DNA from: Citrobacter sp. On2M | Lineage (GTDB): Bacteria > Pseudomonadota > Gammaproteobacteria > Enterobacterales > Enterobacteriaceae | DNA: 64,000 nt | Assembly: GCF_018035235.1 (NCBI RefSeq) | Contig: NZ_WPCV01000002.1 | Location: 1,116,001-1,180,000 of the forward strand | Direction: 5' to 3' | Part shown: positions 1 through 12,545 of the stretch, piece by piece | Position numbering within the stretch: position 1 is the stretch's first letter | Layout: every line of letters begins with the position of its first letter | Position numbers and translations under genes: made by a program | Notes under the pieces: generated by a model | Told to the model about the DNA's origin: nothing | The model's database searches: none | The model's input: only the letters and a program-made list of their open reading frames with translations

Positions 1-812
1 CTGGCGACATCCATCGCCACGTCGCCACCGCCGATGATTAATGCACTTTGCGCGACGGTAATATCGCCGCTGGCTTGCCGGGCGCGTTGCAGGAAATCGA
101 CGGCAATTTCAACGTTATTCGCTCTCTCAAACAGAGGTAACGTTGAACCGTAAGACATCCCCACGGTAACCAGTACGGCGCGATAATTCGCTTTGAGTTG
201 CTCAACGGAAAGGGCATTGCCGACTTCGCAATTGCACGTGATGGTCACGCCCATTTCAACGATACGGGCAATTTCAAGATCCAAAACCGATTGCGGCAGA
301 CGAAACTCAGGGATGCCATAGCGCAACCAGCCACCTGGCTGAGCCTGTTTTTCGAAGATGGTGACGTCATAACCAAGATTACTTAGCGTTACGCTGGCCT
401 GTAACCCTGCCGGGCCCGCACCGATGACGGCAACCTTGCCCAGCTTTTTTGTCGCTGGCTGATAGATTTTCATTGCCGTTTGCTGTTCAAAATCGGTAAT
501 AAAGCGCTGCAGACGTGCAATATCGATCGGTTTATCAATACCTGAACGTGTACATCCGCGCTGACATAATTTTTCGGTTGGGCAAACCCTGGCGCATACT
601 GCACCGAGCGCATTATTTTCCCGGATAGTTTCGGCAGCGCCTTTAAAATTGCGGAAATAAATGGATCGAATAAATTTTCCGGGATCGGTTTGCGCCGGGC
701 AATCCTGACTACAGGGGGCATCGTGACATAATAAACAGCGGGAAGCCTCTTTTATTGCTAATAATGGGGTAAAAGCAGGCGTGAGCTCATCCAGATAATT
801 TTGTTGTGGCAT
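1..812 (-). CDS. preT: PreT, NAD-dependent dihydropyrimidine dehydrogenase small subunit (partial)
   Basis: The gene runs off the left edge; about 270 N-terminal residues are present with no stop. PreT pairs with PreA to reduce uracil and thymine with NADH in the cytoplasm. The N-terminal third carries two cysteine groups typical of the 4Fe-4S binding region of this family (around CLLCHDAPC near residue 29 and CARVCPTEKLC near residue 75). A Rossmann FAD-binding motif, VIGAGPAG, follows near residue 130, and a second nucleotide-binding motif, IIGGGDVAMD, lies near the window edge. The start is ATG preceded by AAGGA. Reading starts MPQQNYLDELTP, like E. coli PreT. The frame is open throughout what is visible. 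Confidence 0.93.
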   Translation of the reverse strand, partial: MPQQNYLDELTPAFTPLLAIKEASRCLLCHDAPCSQDCPAQTDPGKFIRSIYFRNFKGAAETIRENNALGAVCARVCPTEKLCQRGCTRSGIDKPIDIARLQRFITDFEQQTAMKIYQPATKKLGKVAVIGAGPAGLQASVTLSNLGYDVTIFEKQAQPGGWLRYGIPEFRLPQSVLDLEIARIVEMGVTITCNCEVGNALSVEQLKANYRAVLVTVGMSYGSTLPLFERANNVEIAVDFLQRARQASGDITVAQSALIIGGGDVAMDVA

Positions 813-1044
813 ATTTTATTCCTTAATGCTTGAGTAAATTAAGGCAAACTGTTAATAACAAAATATAAAAATAGAAAGCTATTCTTAAGGCTAAGCACTG
901 CAGGAAGAGTATTCTGTGAAAAGATTCACAAATAGAAGATAGTTTGAGGGAAATGCTGGCGCGCAGCATTAATCCCTTATATTGAAATGTTAACCATTAT
1001 CATAATATTAGCTATTCTCAAGCGCTAATATAACGGTAATCTCT

Positions 1045-2018
<974 letters not shown>

Positions 2019-2113
2019 TTATTTGGATGGAATTTCAATCAGGCTACTGTACCCGAAGACGTAGCGCAAGAAACAGCAATCTGATTGAGGGGATTTTAGA
2101 CATTCTGCATATT

Positions 2114-3054
<941 letters not shown>

Positions 3055-3113
3055 GGCGATGCCTCATAACAATGTAATGGAATCGTAGTTTACGGGCCTG
3101 TTACGGCTTTATA

Positions 3114-3129
3114 TGTGATCCAAATCCCA
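3114..3129. promoter_or_regulatory. Likely CRP-binding site upstream of cdd
   Basis: TGTGA, six bases, then TCCCA: nine of ten positions match the CRP consensus TGTGA-N6-TCACA. It is centred about 67 bases before the cdd start codon. E. coli cdd is activated by CRP and repressed by CytR; the match here is by eye only. Confidence 0.6.
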
Positions 3130-3202
3130 TTGTGTGTGCAACTTATGAAACTTAAATTAAAAATGTGCAACGCATCGCAAATAAATCAGCAAAAAGTAAA
3201 GG

Positions 3203-4329
<1,127 letters not shown>

Positions 4330-4424
4330 TTAAACTTTAAAACGTGCTACCGATCACATCATGAATTCTAAGCATAGGAGAAATAGACATTGGGAACATT
4401 AGGCGATGCCCCTAAATCAGCGCG

Positions 4425-5333
4425 TTAAACCTGTGCCAGGTAATACAGAAAACGACTCAGGGCCGTGGAGGGCGTTTCATTGTTGCGCCAGAATACGCCC
4501 ACGCTGCCTTTTTGTTCAATCTTCGGCAAATTCAGAATAGCCAGCTGTCCCTGGGTGGCATAACGCTGCGCCAGACGCAGAGAAAGAATAGAGATCATAT
4601 CGCTACTTTGCAGCAGGTTGGTGCTGACGTTCATTGATGCAGATTCAATCGTGTTTTCCGGCAGCATCACACCGTTGTCAACCAGCGCGTTGTCAATGCT
4701 GATGCGAATGGGCGTTCCTGTCGGCCAGACAATCCAGCGCCAGTCAGCGAGATCATTCCAGGTGAGCAGGGGAGAGTTTGCCAGCGGATGGTCAGGGCGG
4801 GCGACGAAACAAACCGGCTCGGTATACAGCACCTGATAATTGAGCGGCAGTTGTAGCGCCCGGCCCCCGACGCGCCCGACGACCACATCCACCGAACCCG
4901 CGAGCAGATCGTGCAGCAGCGGGGTCATCACCTTCTCTTCAATATTAAGATGCAGGGTCGGCAGTTCTTTAAGCAAACCCAGTATCGCTTGTGAGACGCA
5001 GTCGGTCGCCACTGGCGAGCAGCCGATCTTCAGACTTCCTACCAGGCCGCCCTGTTTAAAACGGGCGATTTCAACCTGAGAACGTTCCATATCATTGATC
5101 AGGCGTTGCGCGTGCTGCAGTAGCAGCTTGCCGCCTTCGGAGGGACGTAAGCCTTTACTGTGGCGTTCAAAGAGCGTGATGCCAATCTCATCTTCGAGCT
5201 GTGATAACCATTTTGACAGCGCCGGCTGGGTGATATTCATCATTCGGGCGACGTGAGTCAAATTTCCCTGTTCCCCCAGTGCGATAAGCGTTTGCAGGTG
5301 ATGCAACTTAAGTTTCTGCGCCCAGTTAGCCAT
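4425..5333 (-). CDS. mhbR: LysR-family regulator of the 3-hydroxybenzoate/gentisate operon
   Basis: A 302-residue LysR-type regulator: winged-helix DNA-binding domain in residues 1-65 ([20 protein letters not shown] followed by the recognition helix [10 protein letters not shown]) and a periplasmic-binding-protein-like effector domain after about residue 90. It is transcribed away from the catabolic operon, the usual layout for a LysR activator and its target. The same gene arrangement (R divergent from T-D-H-I-M) is known for Klebsiella mhb, so the inducer is probably 3-hydroxybenzoate or gentisate; that is inference. A palindrome covers its ribosome-binding site. Confidence 0.85.
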   Translation of the reverse strand: MANWAQKLKLHHLQTLIALGEQGNLTHVARMMNITQPALSKWLSQLEDEIGITLFERHSKGLRPSEGGKLLLQHAQRLINDMERSQVEIARFKQGGLVGSLKIGCSPVATDCVSQAILGLLKELPTLHLNIEEKVMTPLLHDLLAGSVDVVVGRVGGRALQLPLNYQVLYTEPVCFVARPDHPLANSPLLTWNDLADWRWIVWPTGTPIRISIDNALVDNGVMLPENTIESASMNVSTNLLQSSDMISILSLRLAQRYATQGQLAILNLPKIEQKGSVGVFWRNNETPSTALSRFLYYLAQV

Positions 5334-5338
5334 TTGCT

Positions 5339-5354
5339 ATAACCTCCAGGTTAT
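5339..5354. promoter_or_regulatory. Palindrome over the mhbR ribosome-binding site
   Basis: Perfect 7-base arms (ATAACCT / AGGTTAT) flank two central bases in the mhbR-mhbT divergent region, starting 6 bases upstream of the mhbR start codon. Read on the minus strand, the centre supplies GGAGG, the ribosome-binding site of mhbR. The site could bind MhbR itself (autoregulation) or fold in the mRNA leader. Confidence 0.45.
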
Positions 5355-5460
5355 GCCTCTGCATGAAAAGCCATTGTACATTTCATCTCCAAACATACAA
5401 AGTCGCAACATACCTAAAACAAAACAGACATCTACTTATACCTGCACTGAGGCATTCACT

Positions 5461-6819
5461 ATGACTCAACAACGTGATCTACAAGCACTGATCGATTCCG
5501 CTCCTGTCGGTAAGACGCAATGGCGCGTCATCATTTGCTGTTTTTTGGTCGTCATGCTCGACGGATTTGATACCGCAGCTATCGGCTTCATCGCTCCAGA
5601 CATCCGGACTCACTGGCAGCTGACTGCCGGCGATCTGGCACCGTTGTTTGGCGCAGGCCTGTTGGGACTAACCGCTGGCGCACTGCTCTGTGGCCCGCTG
5701 TCAGACCGTTTTGGCCGCAAACGGGTGATAGAACTCTGCGTGGCGCTGTTCGGCGCCCTGAGCCTGATTTCGGCTTTTTCTCCCGATCTACAAACGCTGG
5801 TTATTTTGCGCTTTCTTACCGGATTAGGTCTGGGCGGTGCGATGCCGAATACCATCACCATGACGTCAGAATACCTGCCAGCGCGGCGGCGTGGCGCGCT
5901 GGTGACCATGATGTTTTGTGGATTTACCCTGGGATCGGCGATGGGCGGGATTGTGAGTGCGCAACTGGTGCCGGTTATTGGCTGGCACGGCATTCTGGTG
6001 CTGGGAGGCGTTCTACCGCTGATGCTGTTTGTCGCTCTGCTGTTTGCACTACCGGAATCTCCGCGCTGGCAGGTTCGTCGTCAGTTGCCGCCTAACGTGA
6101 TTGCCAGAACCGTTAGCGCCATCACCCGGGAACGTTATGACAATACCCATTTTTATCTCAACGAGGGCGCAGCGATTGCCAAAGGCAGTATCCGCCAGCT
6201 GTTCGTCGGGCGACAGTTGCCCATTACCCTGATGTTATGGGTGGTGTTCTTTATGAGCCTGCTGATTATTTATCTGCTCTCCAGTTGGATGCCAACGCTG
6301 TTAAACCATCGTGGAATTGACCTGCAGCACGCCTCATGGGTGACCGCCGCCTTCCAGATTGGCGGCACGCTCGGGGCGCTGGCGCTCGGGGTACTGATGG
6401 ATAAATACAATCCTTTCCGCGTGCTGGCAGTGAGCTATGCGCTGGGGGCGGTGTGTATCGTCATGATTGGCTTAAGCGAGAACGGCCTGTGGCTGATGGC
6501 GCTGGCCATTTTTGGCACCGGTATCGGGATCAGCGGATCGCAGGTGGGTCTCAATGCGTTAACCGCCACGCTGTATCCGACACAGAGCCGGGCCACGGGC
6601 GTCAGCTGGTCTAATGCGATTGGCCGCTGCGGCGCGATTGTCGGCTCGCTTTCCGGCGGCGTGATGATGGCAATGAATTTCTCTTTCGATAATTTGTTTT
6701 TCATCATTGCCGTTCCGGCGGCCATCAGTGCGGTGATGCTTACGCTACTGACGGTTGTTATCCGCCAGTCGGCCTGTGCCTCAAATACCCTGCCACGTGC
6801 AAGCGTTGTGAATGAATAA
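5461..6819 (+). CDS. mhbT: MFS aromatic-acid:H+ symporter, likely 3-hydroxybenzoate transporter
   Basis: A 452-residue, twelve-span MFS transporter of the aromatic acid:H+ symporter group. Signature residues are visible: [13 protein letters not shown] in the first span (the acidic residues needed for aromatic acid uptake in this group), the loop 2-3 motif [12 protein letters not shown], and LPESPRW after span 6. An in-frame start exists 108 bases upstream, but the ATG at 5461 gives the MTQQRDLQ start typical of the family and follows GAGG. It is the first gene of the operon and lies 11 bases before mhbD. Uptake of 3-hydroxybenzoate or gentisate is inferred from context. Confidence 0.87.
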   Translation: MTQQRDLQALIDSAPVGKTQWRVIICCFLVVMLDGFDTAAIGFIAPDIRTHWQLTAGDLAPLFGAGLLGLTAGALLCGPLSDRFGRKRVIELCVALFGALSLISAFSPDLQTLVILRFLTGLGLGGAMPNTITMTSEYLPARRRGALVTMMFCGFTLGSAMGGIVSAQLVPVIGWHGILVLGGVLPLMLFVALLFALPESPRWQVRRQLPPNVIARTVSAITRERYDNTHFYLNEGAAIAKGSIRQLFVGRQLPITLMLWVVFFMSLLIIYLLSSWMPTLLNHRGIDLQHASWVTAAFQIGGTLGALALGVLMDKYNPFRVLAVSYALGAVCIVMIGLSENGLWLMALAIFGTGIGISGSQVGLNALTATLYPTQSRATGVSWSNAIGRCGAIVGSLSGGVMMAMNFSFDNLFFIIAVPAAISAVMLTLLTVVIRQSACASNTLPRASVVNE

Positions 6820-6830
6820 GGAGAATCCCT

Positions 6831-7868
6831 ATGTCTGAACTGAATCAGGATGTTAAGAACAGCCGTCAGCAGTTTTACCAGCATATTTCCGGGCAGAATC
6901 TGACCCCACTGTGGGAGTCGCTGCACCGTCTGGTGCCGCCAACGCCGAACGCGAACTGCGCGCCTGCGTACTGGAATTATCAGGAGATCCGTCCGTTACT
7001 GCTGGAAAGCGGCGATCTGATTGGCGCGAAAGAGGCGATTCGGCGCGTACTGGTGCTGGAAAACCCCATGCTGCGCGGTCAGTCTTCAATCACCCCAACC
7101 CTGTATGCCGGATTGCAGTTAATCATGCCGGGCGAGGTTGCGCCGAGTCACCGCCATAATCAGTCTGCACTGCGTTTTATTGTTGAAGGGAAAGGGGCAT
7201 TTACCGCCGTAGACGGTGAGCGAACCCAGATGCATGAAGGCGATTTTATTCTGACGCCGCAGTGGCGCTGGCACGATCACGGCAATCCGGGCAGTGAACC
7301 GGTGGTGTGGCTGGACGGTCTGGATCTGCCGCTGGTGAACCTGCTGGGCTGCGGCTTTGCGGAAGACTACCCGGAGGATCAGCAGCCGGTCACGCGCAAG
7401 GAAGGAGATTATTTACCGCGCTATGCAGCCAATATGTTGCCGCTGCGTCATCAGAAAGGTAACTCATCGCCAATTTTTAATTATCGCTACGATCGCAGTC
7501 GTGAAGCGCTGTATGACCTGACTCGCCTCGGCGATGCCGACGAGTGGGATGGCTACAAGATGCGCTACGTCAACCCGGTAACCGGCGGCTATCCCATGCC
7601 TTCAATGGGGACCTTCCTGCAACTGTTGCCGAAGGGCTTTACTTCGCGGATGGCGCGAACCACCGACAGCACTATCTACCATGTTGTGGAAGGCCGCGGA
7701 CAAGTCTCCATCGGTAATGAGACTTTCAATTTTTCGCCAAAAGATATCTTTGTGGTCCCAACCTGGCACGGCGTGTCGTTCCAGACCGGCGAAGACACCG
7801 TTTTATTTAGTTTTTCGGACAGACCGGTTCAGGAAGCGCTGGGGTTGTTCCGTGAAGCACGTTATTAA
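6831..7868 (+). CDS. mhbD: Gentisate 1,2-dioxygenase
   Basis: A 345-residue bicupin dioxygenase that opens the gentisate ring to maleylpyruvate using Fe(II) and O2. The N-terminal cupin has the metal-binding pair in [11 protein letters not shown] (near residue 104) and the third histidine in [10 protein letters not shown] (near residue 145). The second cupin is degenerate, with [11 protein letters not shown] near residue 284 and VPTWHGVSF near residue 311. Length matches gentisate dioxygenases. It follows the transporter by 11 bases with GGAG before the ATG and precedes the hydrolase gene by 15 bases. Confidence 0.93.
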   Translation: MSELNQDVKNSRQQFYQHISGQNLTPLWESLHRLVPPTPNANCAPAYWNYQEIRPLLLESGDLIGAKEAIRRVLVLENPMLRGQSSITPTLYAGLQLIMPGEVAPSHRHNQSALRFIVEGKGAFTAVDGERTQMHEGDFILTPQWRWHDHGNPGSEPVVWLDGLDLPLVNLLGCGFAEDYPEDQQPVTRKEGDYLPRYAANMLPLRHQKGNSSPIFNYRYDRSREALYDLTRLGDADEWDGYKMRYVNPVTGGYPMPSMGTFLQLLPKGFTSRMARTTDSTIYHVVEGRGQVSIGNETFNFSPKDIFVVPTWHGVSFQTGEDTVLFSFSDRPVQEALGLFREARY

Positions 7869-7883
7869 TTTGGGAGAGAAAAA

Positions 7884-8585
7884 ATGACGCAATACGTATT
7901 CGAACCGCAAGCGCCTGTTACCGTTCCGGTGGTTGGTAGTGATGAACTATTTCCTGTGCACCGTGTTTACTGTGTGGGCCGTAACTATGCCGCTCATGCG
8001 CGTGAAATGGGTTTTGACCCGGATCGCGAACCGCCGTTCTTCTTCTGTAAACCCGCCGACGCGGTGGTCCCGGTAGCAGCCGGTCAAATCCTGGCGCTGC
8101 CATACCCGGCGCAGACCGATAACTATCACTATGAGATAGAGCTGGTGGTGGCGATCGGTAAAAAGGGCAGTGATATACCGCTGGAAAAAGCGCACGAGTA
8201 TATCTGGGGCTATGCCACTGGTCTGGATATGACCCGTCGCGACAGGCAGATGGAAATGCGCCAGATGGGGCGTCCGTGGGAAATTGGCAAAGCGTTTGAT
8301 CTCTCTGCCCCTATCGCGCCGTTGCATAGAGCCAGTGAAAGCGCGGATGTTAACAGTGCGCCTATCTGGTTGCAGGTTAATGGCGATGATCATCAGCGGA
8401 GCGATATTCGTCATCTCATCTGGTCAGTCAATGAAACCATTAGCTATCTGTCCGGCTTTTTCGAACTGCAGCCGGGCGATCTGATTTACACCGGTACACC
8501 GGAAGGCGTGGGTGCGGTGGTGAAAGGCGATGTGATCACCGGCAACGTAGACGGTTTAACCCCCATCGCCGTGAAGATTGTCTGA
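7884..8585 (+). CDS. mhbH: Fumarylpyruvate hydrolase (FAH family)
   Basis: A 233-residue protein of the fumarylacetoacetate hydrolase family. It should split fumarylpyruvate into fumarate and pyruvate, the last step of glutathione-dependent gentisate breakdown. Family motifs are present: [13 protein letters not shown] near residue 31 (catalytic His), the metal ligands in the [10 protein letters not shown] segment near residue 83, GLDMTRRD near residue 113, and YTGTPEGVG near residue 202. GGAG lies before the ATG. Its place between gentisate dioxygenase and maleylpyruvate isomerase supports the substrate. Confidence 0.92.
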   Translation: MTQYVFEPQAPVTVPVVGSDELFPVHRVYCVGRNYAAHAREMGFDPDREPPFFFCKPADAVVPVAAGQILALPYPAQTDNYHYEIELVVAIGKKGSDIPLEKAHEYIWGYATGLDMTRRDRQMEMRQMGRPWEIGKAFDLSAPIAPLHRASESADVNSAPIWLQVNGDDHQRSDIRHLIWSVNETISYLSGFFELQPGDLIYTGTPEGVGAVVKGDVITGNVDGLTPIAVKIV

Positions 8586-8593
8586 GGTGGATG

Positions 8594-9238
8594 ATGAAGC
8601 TGTACAGTTTCTTTAATAGCTCCGCGTCATATCGCGTGCGTATTGCGCTGGCGCTGAAGGGGCTCGATTACCAGACGGTTGGTGTCAACATTCGTATTGG
8701 TCAGCAGAACGCGCTGGCCTACCGGCGGATGAACCCGGTGGGGCTGGTGCCAACGTTGGTCACCGATGATGGCGAATCGCTCGGACAGTCGCTGGCGATA
8801 ACCGACTGGCTGGATCATCACTTTCCACAGTCGCCGCTGCTGCCTGTTAGCTACCCGGCGCGCAGTAAGGTGCTGGAAATTGTTTATGCCATCGCCTGTG
8901 ATATCCACCCCGTGAATAACATGCGGGTGCTGCGCTACCTGAGCGAAGAGCTAAAGGTCAGTGAAGAAGATAAAAAACGCTGGTATGCCCACTGGATCCA
9001 GCAAGGGTTAAGCGCGGTGGAACAGATGCTACGCCAGAGTCACTCGGGGACGTTCTGCGTGGGAGACGCGCCGACGCTGGCGGATTGCTGTCTGATCCCG
9101 CAGTGGGCAAACGCCTTACGGATGGGTTGCGATCTGAGCGGATATCCGCGCTGTCAGGCGGTATATGATGCCTGTACCCAGCTTCCGGCGTTTATCGCCG
9201 CCGCGCCTGAGAATCAACAAGACAAAATTCCAGCCTGA
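8594..9238 (+). CDS. mhbI: Maleylpyruvate isomerase (zeta-class glutathione transferase)
   Basis: A 214-residue zeta-class GST. The N-terminal thioredoxin-like domain contains SSASYRVRIAL near residue 9, the glutathione-activating serine region of maleylpyruvate/maleylacetoacetate isomerases, and QSLAITDWL near residue 64. An all-helical C-terminal domain follows. It should convert maleylpyruvate to fumarylpyruvate with glutathione as cofactor. Two ATGs stand side by side at 8591 and 8594; the second has the better spacing from GAGG and starts MKLYSFF as in relatives. Confidence 0.91.
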   Translation: MKLYSFFNSSASYRVRIALALKGLDYQTVGVNIRIGQQNALAYRRMNPVGLVPTLVTDDGESLGQSLAITDWLDHHFPQSPLLPVSYPARSKVLEIVYAIACDIHPVNNMRVLRYLSEELKVSEEDKKRWYAHWIQQGLSAVEQMLRQSHSGTFCVGDAPTLADCCLIPQWANALRMGCDLSGYPRCQAVYDACTQLPAFIAAAPENQQDKIPA

Positions 9239-9252
9239 TAAGGAGAACGACA

Positions 9253-10446
9253 ATGGCTAAAGTGACACGCGCAATTATCGTGGGTGGTGGGATTGGCGGC
9301 GCGGCGACCGCGCTATCGCTGGCCCGTCAGGGCATTAAAGTGATGTTGCTGGAGAAAGCGCACGAGATTGGTGAAATTGGCGCGGGTATTCAGCTCGGGC
9401 CGAACGCCTTCTCTGCTCTGGATAGCCTCGGCGTGGGGGAAGCCGCCCGTCAGCGTGCCGTTTTTACCGATCACATCACCATGATGGATGCGGTAAACGC
9501 CAAAGAGGTGGTACGCATTGAAACCGGGCAGGCGTTTCGCGATCACTTTGGCGGTCCTTATGCGGTTATCCATCGGGTGGATATTCACGCCAGCGTCTGG
9601 GAAGCGGCGCTGGTTCATCCCAACGTTGAGTATCGCACGTCAACTAACGTGGTGGATATTCGCCAGACAGAAGATGACGTAACGGTCTTTGACGAGCAGG
9701 GCAACAGCTGGACGGCGGATATCCTGGTGGGCTGTGACGGCGTGAAGTCGGTTGTTCGTCAGTATCTGATTGGCGATGCGCCACGCGTGACCGGGCACGT
9801 CGTTTATCGTGCCGTGATTGATTGTGATGATATGCCGGAAGATTTGCGCATTAACGCGCCGGTGCTGTGGGCCGGACCGCATTGTCACCTGGTGCACTAT
9901 CCACTGCGTGGCGGTAAACAATACAACCTGGTGGTGACCTTCCACAGTCGTCAGCAGGAAGAGTGGGGCGTGAAGGATGGCAGTAAAGAGGAAGTGCTCT
10001 CCTATTTTGCCGGGATCCATGCGCGTCCGCGTCAGATGCTGGATAAACCAACGTCATGGCGTCGCTGGTCAACCGCTGACCGCGAACCGGTAGATAAATG
10101 GGGTAGTGACCGAATTACCCTGGTAGGGGACGCCGCGCATCCGGTGGCGCAATATATGGCGCAGGGGGCCTGTATGGCGCTGGAAGATGCCGTCACCCTC
10201 GGTAGGGCGATACACCAGTGTGACGGTGATGCGGCTGATGCCTTTGCTTTGTATGAGTCGGTGCGTATTCCACGCACGGCACGCATTGTCTGGTCAACAC
10301 GCGAAATGGGGCGTGTTTACCACGCCGCAGGCGTCGAGCGTCAGGTGCGTAATCTGTTATGGAAAGACAAATCGCAGGCGGAATTTTATCGCGCAATGGA
10401 ATGGTTATACGGCTGGAAAGAAGATAACTGCCTGCTGCCACGTTGA
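9253..10446 (+). CDS. mhbM: 3-hydroxybenzoate 6-monooxygenase
   Basis: A 397-residue class A flavoprotein hydroxylase, which should convert 3-hydroxybenzoate to gentisate using NADH, FAD and O2. It has the N-terminal dinucleotide motif VGGGIGGAA (near residue 11), the DG motif GCDGVKSVVRQ (near residue 160) and the GD motif VGDAAHP (near residue 293) followed by GQGA-like QGACMALEDA. It could be a salicylate hydroxylase by similarity alone, but in an operon with gentisate dioxygenase the 6-hydroxylation is much more likely. It is the last operon gene and is followed by a strong terminator. Confidence 0.9.
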   Translation: MAKVTRAIIVGGGIGGAATALSLARQGIKVMLLEKAHEIGEIGAGIQLGPNAFSALDSLGVGEAARQRAVFTDHITMMDAVNAKEVVRIETGQAFRDHFGGPYAVIHRVDIHASVWEAALVHPNVEYRTSTNVVDIRQTEDDVTVFDEQGNSWTADILVGCDGVKSVVRQYLIGDAPRVTGHVVYRAVIDCDDMPEDLRINAPVLWAGPHCHLVHYPLRGGKQYNLVVTFHSRQQEEWGVKDGSKEEVLSYFAGIHARPRQMLDKPTSWRRWSTADREPVDKWGSDRITLVGDAAHPVAQYMAQGACMALEDAVTLGRAIHQCDGDAADAFALYESVRIPRTARIVWSTREMGRVYHAAGVERQVRNLLWKDKSQAEFYRAMEWLYGWKEDNCLLPR

Positions 10447-10466
10447 GCCTCTTTAATCTCCCGAAC

Positions 10467-10495
10467 GGAGGCGCTACCATAGCGCCTCTTTTTTT
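10467..10495 (+). terminator. Rho-independent terminator of the mhb operon
   Basis: A stem of GAGGCGCT and AGCGCCTC with a four-base loop (ACCA) is followed by a run of T. It lies 20 bases after mhbM and immediately before dusC, separating the catabolic operon from the tRNA-modification gene. Confidence 0.88.
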
Positions 10496-10507
10496 ACGGG
10501 TGACGAT

Positions 10508-11458
10508 ATGCGTGTTTTACTGGCGCCGATGGAAGGCGTGCTCGACTCACTGGTGCGCGAGCTGCTGACTGAAGTGAATGATTACGATCTGTGCATCACC
10601 GAGTTTGTGCGCGTGGTGGATCAGCTCCTGCCGGCAAAAGTATTCCATCGACTCTGCCCGGAACTGCATAACAATAGCCGCACGTCATCCGGTACGCAGG
10701 TTCGCATACAGCTGTTGGGGCAATACCCGCAGTGGCTGGCGGAGAATGCGGCGCGTGCGGTAGAACTGGGATCATACGGTGTCGATCTGAACTGCGGTTG
10801 TCCGTCAAAACTGGTCAACGGCAGCGGCGGTGGCGCAACGTTGCTGAAGGATCCTGAGCTTATTTACCGCGGAGCAAAAGCCATGCGCGAGGCGGTTCCT
10901 GATCACCTGCCCGTGACGGTGAAAGTGCGTCTGGGCTGGGACAACAGCGATCGACAGTTTGAAATTGCTGATGCCGTCCAGCAGGCTGGCGCCAGCGAGC
11001 TGGCGGTGCATGGCCGAACCAAGGAGCAGGGTTACAAGGCCGAACATATCAACTGGCAGGCGATCGGTGAGATTCGCCAGCGGCTTACCATTCCGGTTAT
11101 CGCGAATGGCGAAATCTGGAACTGGCAAAGTGCTCAGGATTGCATGGCTATCACCGGCTGCGATGCGGTGATGATCGGTCGGGGAGCATTAAATATTCCT
11201 AACCTGAGCCGGGTAGTGAAGTATAACGAGCCGCGTATGCCGTGGCCTGATGTCGTAACACTATTGCAAAAATATACCCGTCTTGAAAAGCAGGGGGATA
11301 CCGGGCTGTATCACGTGGCGCGGATTAAGCAATGGTTAGGGTATTTGCGCAAAGAATATTCAGAGGCAACCGCGCTGTTTCAGGAAATTCGCGCGCTAAA
11401 CAATTCCCCGGATATCGCCCGCGCGATTCAGGCCATTGATATAGCTAAATTGCATTAA
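10508..11458 (+). CDS. dusC: tRNA-dihydrouridine(16) synthase DusC
   Basis: A 316-residue flavoprotein of the Dus family that reduces U16 in the D-loop of tRNAs with FMN and NADPH. The TIM barrel begins [10 protein letters not shown]; the catalytic cysteine is in the motif [16 protein letters not shown] near residue 97, and HGRTKEQGY near residue 164 is a family FMN/RNA-binding motif. Length equals that of E. coli DusC (315). In K-12 its neighbour is yohJ; here the mhb cluster separates them. A short terminator hairpin follows. Confidence 0.94.
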   Translation: MRVLLAPMEGVLDSLVRELLTEVNDYDLCITEFVRVVDQLLPAKVFHRLCPELHNNSRTSSGTQVRIQLLGQYPQWLAENAARAVELGSYGVDLNCGCPSKLVNGSGGGATLLKDPELIYRGAKAMREAVPDHLPVTVKVRLGWDNSDRQFEIADAVQQAGASELAVHGRTKEQGYKAEHINWQAIGEIRQRLTIPVIANGEIWNWQSAQDCMAITGCDAVMIGRGALNIPNLSRVVKYNEPRMPWPDVVTLLQKYTRLEKQGDTGLYHVARIKQWLGYLRKEYSEATALFQEIRALNNSPDIARAIQAIDIAKLH

Positions 11459-11468
11459 CAAATTAAGC

Positions 11469-11493
11469 GGCCACCGGAGTGGCCTGTTTCTTT
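11469..11493 (+). terminator. Terminator after dusC
   Basis: A GGCCAC / GTGGCC stem with a CGGA loop is followed by a T-rich stretch. It falls in the convergent gap between dusC and yohP. Confidence 0.7.
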
Positions 11494-11575
11494 AAAAAAT
11501 CATCTTAAACACGCCAGTTACCACCAATAACCCAATCAGAAAAATAATTAAAATAATCCACAATAAGATTTTCAT
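11492..11575 (-). CDS. yohP: YohP, 27-residue single-span membrane protein
   Basis: A small gene on the minus strand: ATG, 27 codons and TAA, preceded by AGGA at a good distance. The product starts MKILLWIILIIFLIG and ends GVFKMIF, nearly identical to E. coli YohP, and is a single hydrophobic helix. E. coli YohP is known to reach the inner membrane by an unusual mRNA-targeted, SRP-assisted route; its function is not established. It lies beside dusC as in K-12. Confidence 0.88.
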   Translation of the reverse strand: MKILLWIILIIFLIGLLVVTGVFKMIF

Positions 11576-11641
11576 CAGCGTTCCTTTTTGGTGAGTTCAG
11601 GTTAAGTATAGGAAAGCATCTGAAATCTTCCTGTAATGACC

Positions 11642-12376
11642 TTACCCAGGTTTACGTGCGCTGAGCAGAAACACCATTGGCCGCTCTTTTTCTTCATCCA
11701 GCGCCGGGTTTTCAGCAATCTGTTCTGCAGACGGCCCCCATTCATCGACACAGACGATTTCGAATCCGGCGGCAATCAGCGCATTAATCCAGGTCGCCAG
11801 CTTACGGTGCTGCTTTATGACGCCATCCGCGAACCAGTTACTGATGCGCTCACCTTCCTGCTGATAATGATTGACCGGCCAGGATTGTTGCCCGGTTTTG
11901 TCTTTTATCCAGCCCTGATTAAGCGGCGCGGTATAAATGGGATGCTCGGCAGAGAAAACCAACATACCTCCCGGTGTTAACGACTGGTAAATCGTTACTA
12001 ATAATCGCTCTATATCGCGCAAATAGTGCAAGGCAAGCGAGCTGTAAACCAGGTCAAAGGAATTCGGTGACAGGGTAAGCGTTTCAAGATCTTCACGCTG
12101 ATAGATGATGCCATCACCCTGTGTCATACTCTGCGCCTGGGTTAACATCTTTTGTGAAATATCCAGCCCCACTACGCTGGCTGCATGGTTATCGCGCGCG
12201 TAGCGGCAAAACCAGCCATATCCACAGCCCAAATCGAGTATATTTTTTCCCTGCAGAGCGGGGAGCATCGCTTGTATTGTCGGCCATTCTGGCGCGCCGT
12301 CGAGTCCTTTTACTGAACGATCCAGTGTGGCATATCCGGCAAAGAACTCGGGGTTGTCATAGATATTCTGTGACAT
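11642..12376 (-). CDS. Class I SAM-dependent methyltransferase, substrate unknown
   Basis: A 244-residue protein with the SAM-binding core of the Methyltransf_11 type: motif I ILDLGCGYGWFCRYA near residue 45, the acidic residue at the end of strand 2 in VVGLDIS near residue 71, and post-motif FDLVYSSLALHYL near residue 109. The ATG follows GGAG at six bases. E. coli K-12 has no counterpart that I recognise at this locus. It stands alone between yohP and the divergent mdtQ, so context does not reveal the substrate; a small-molecule target is the usual outcome for this subfamily. Confidence 0.75.
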   Translation of the reverse strand: MSQNIYDNPEFFAGYATLDRSVKGLDGAPEWPTIQAMLPALQGKNILDLGCGYGWFCRYARDNHAASVVGLDISQKMLTQAQSMTQGDGIIYQREDLETLTLSPNSFDLVYSSLALHYLRDIERLLVTIYQSLTPGGMLVFSAEHPIYTAPLNQGWIKDKTGQQSWPVNHYQQEGERISNWFADGVIKQHRKLATWINALIAAGFEIVCVDEWGPSAEQIAENPALDEEKERPMVFLLSARKPG

Positions 12377-12545
12377 GATATCTCCATCTATAAATTATTA
12401 AAATTAATTAATCTATCTTATTTGTTTGGCCTATATTTTTCTGATTATATATTTTTATTGCCAAAGGTGTATTGCCACGCGTAACTAAAAAAGCAATAGC
12501 GACACGTCGTAATCTCTGCACATCTTTTCTTACCAGTATCTCTCC

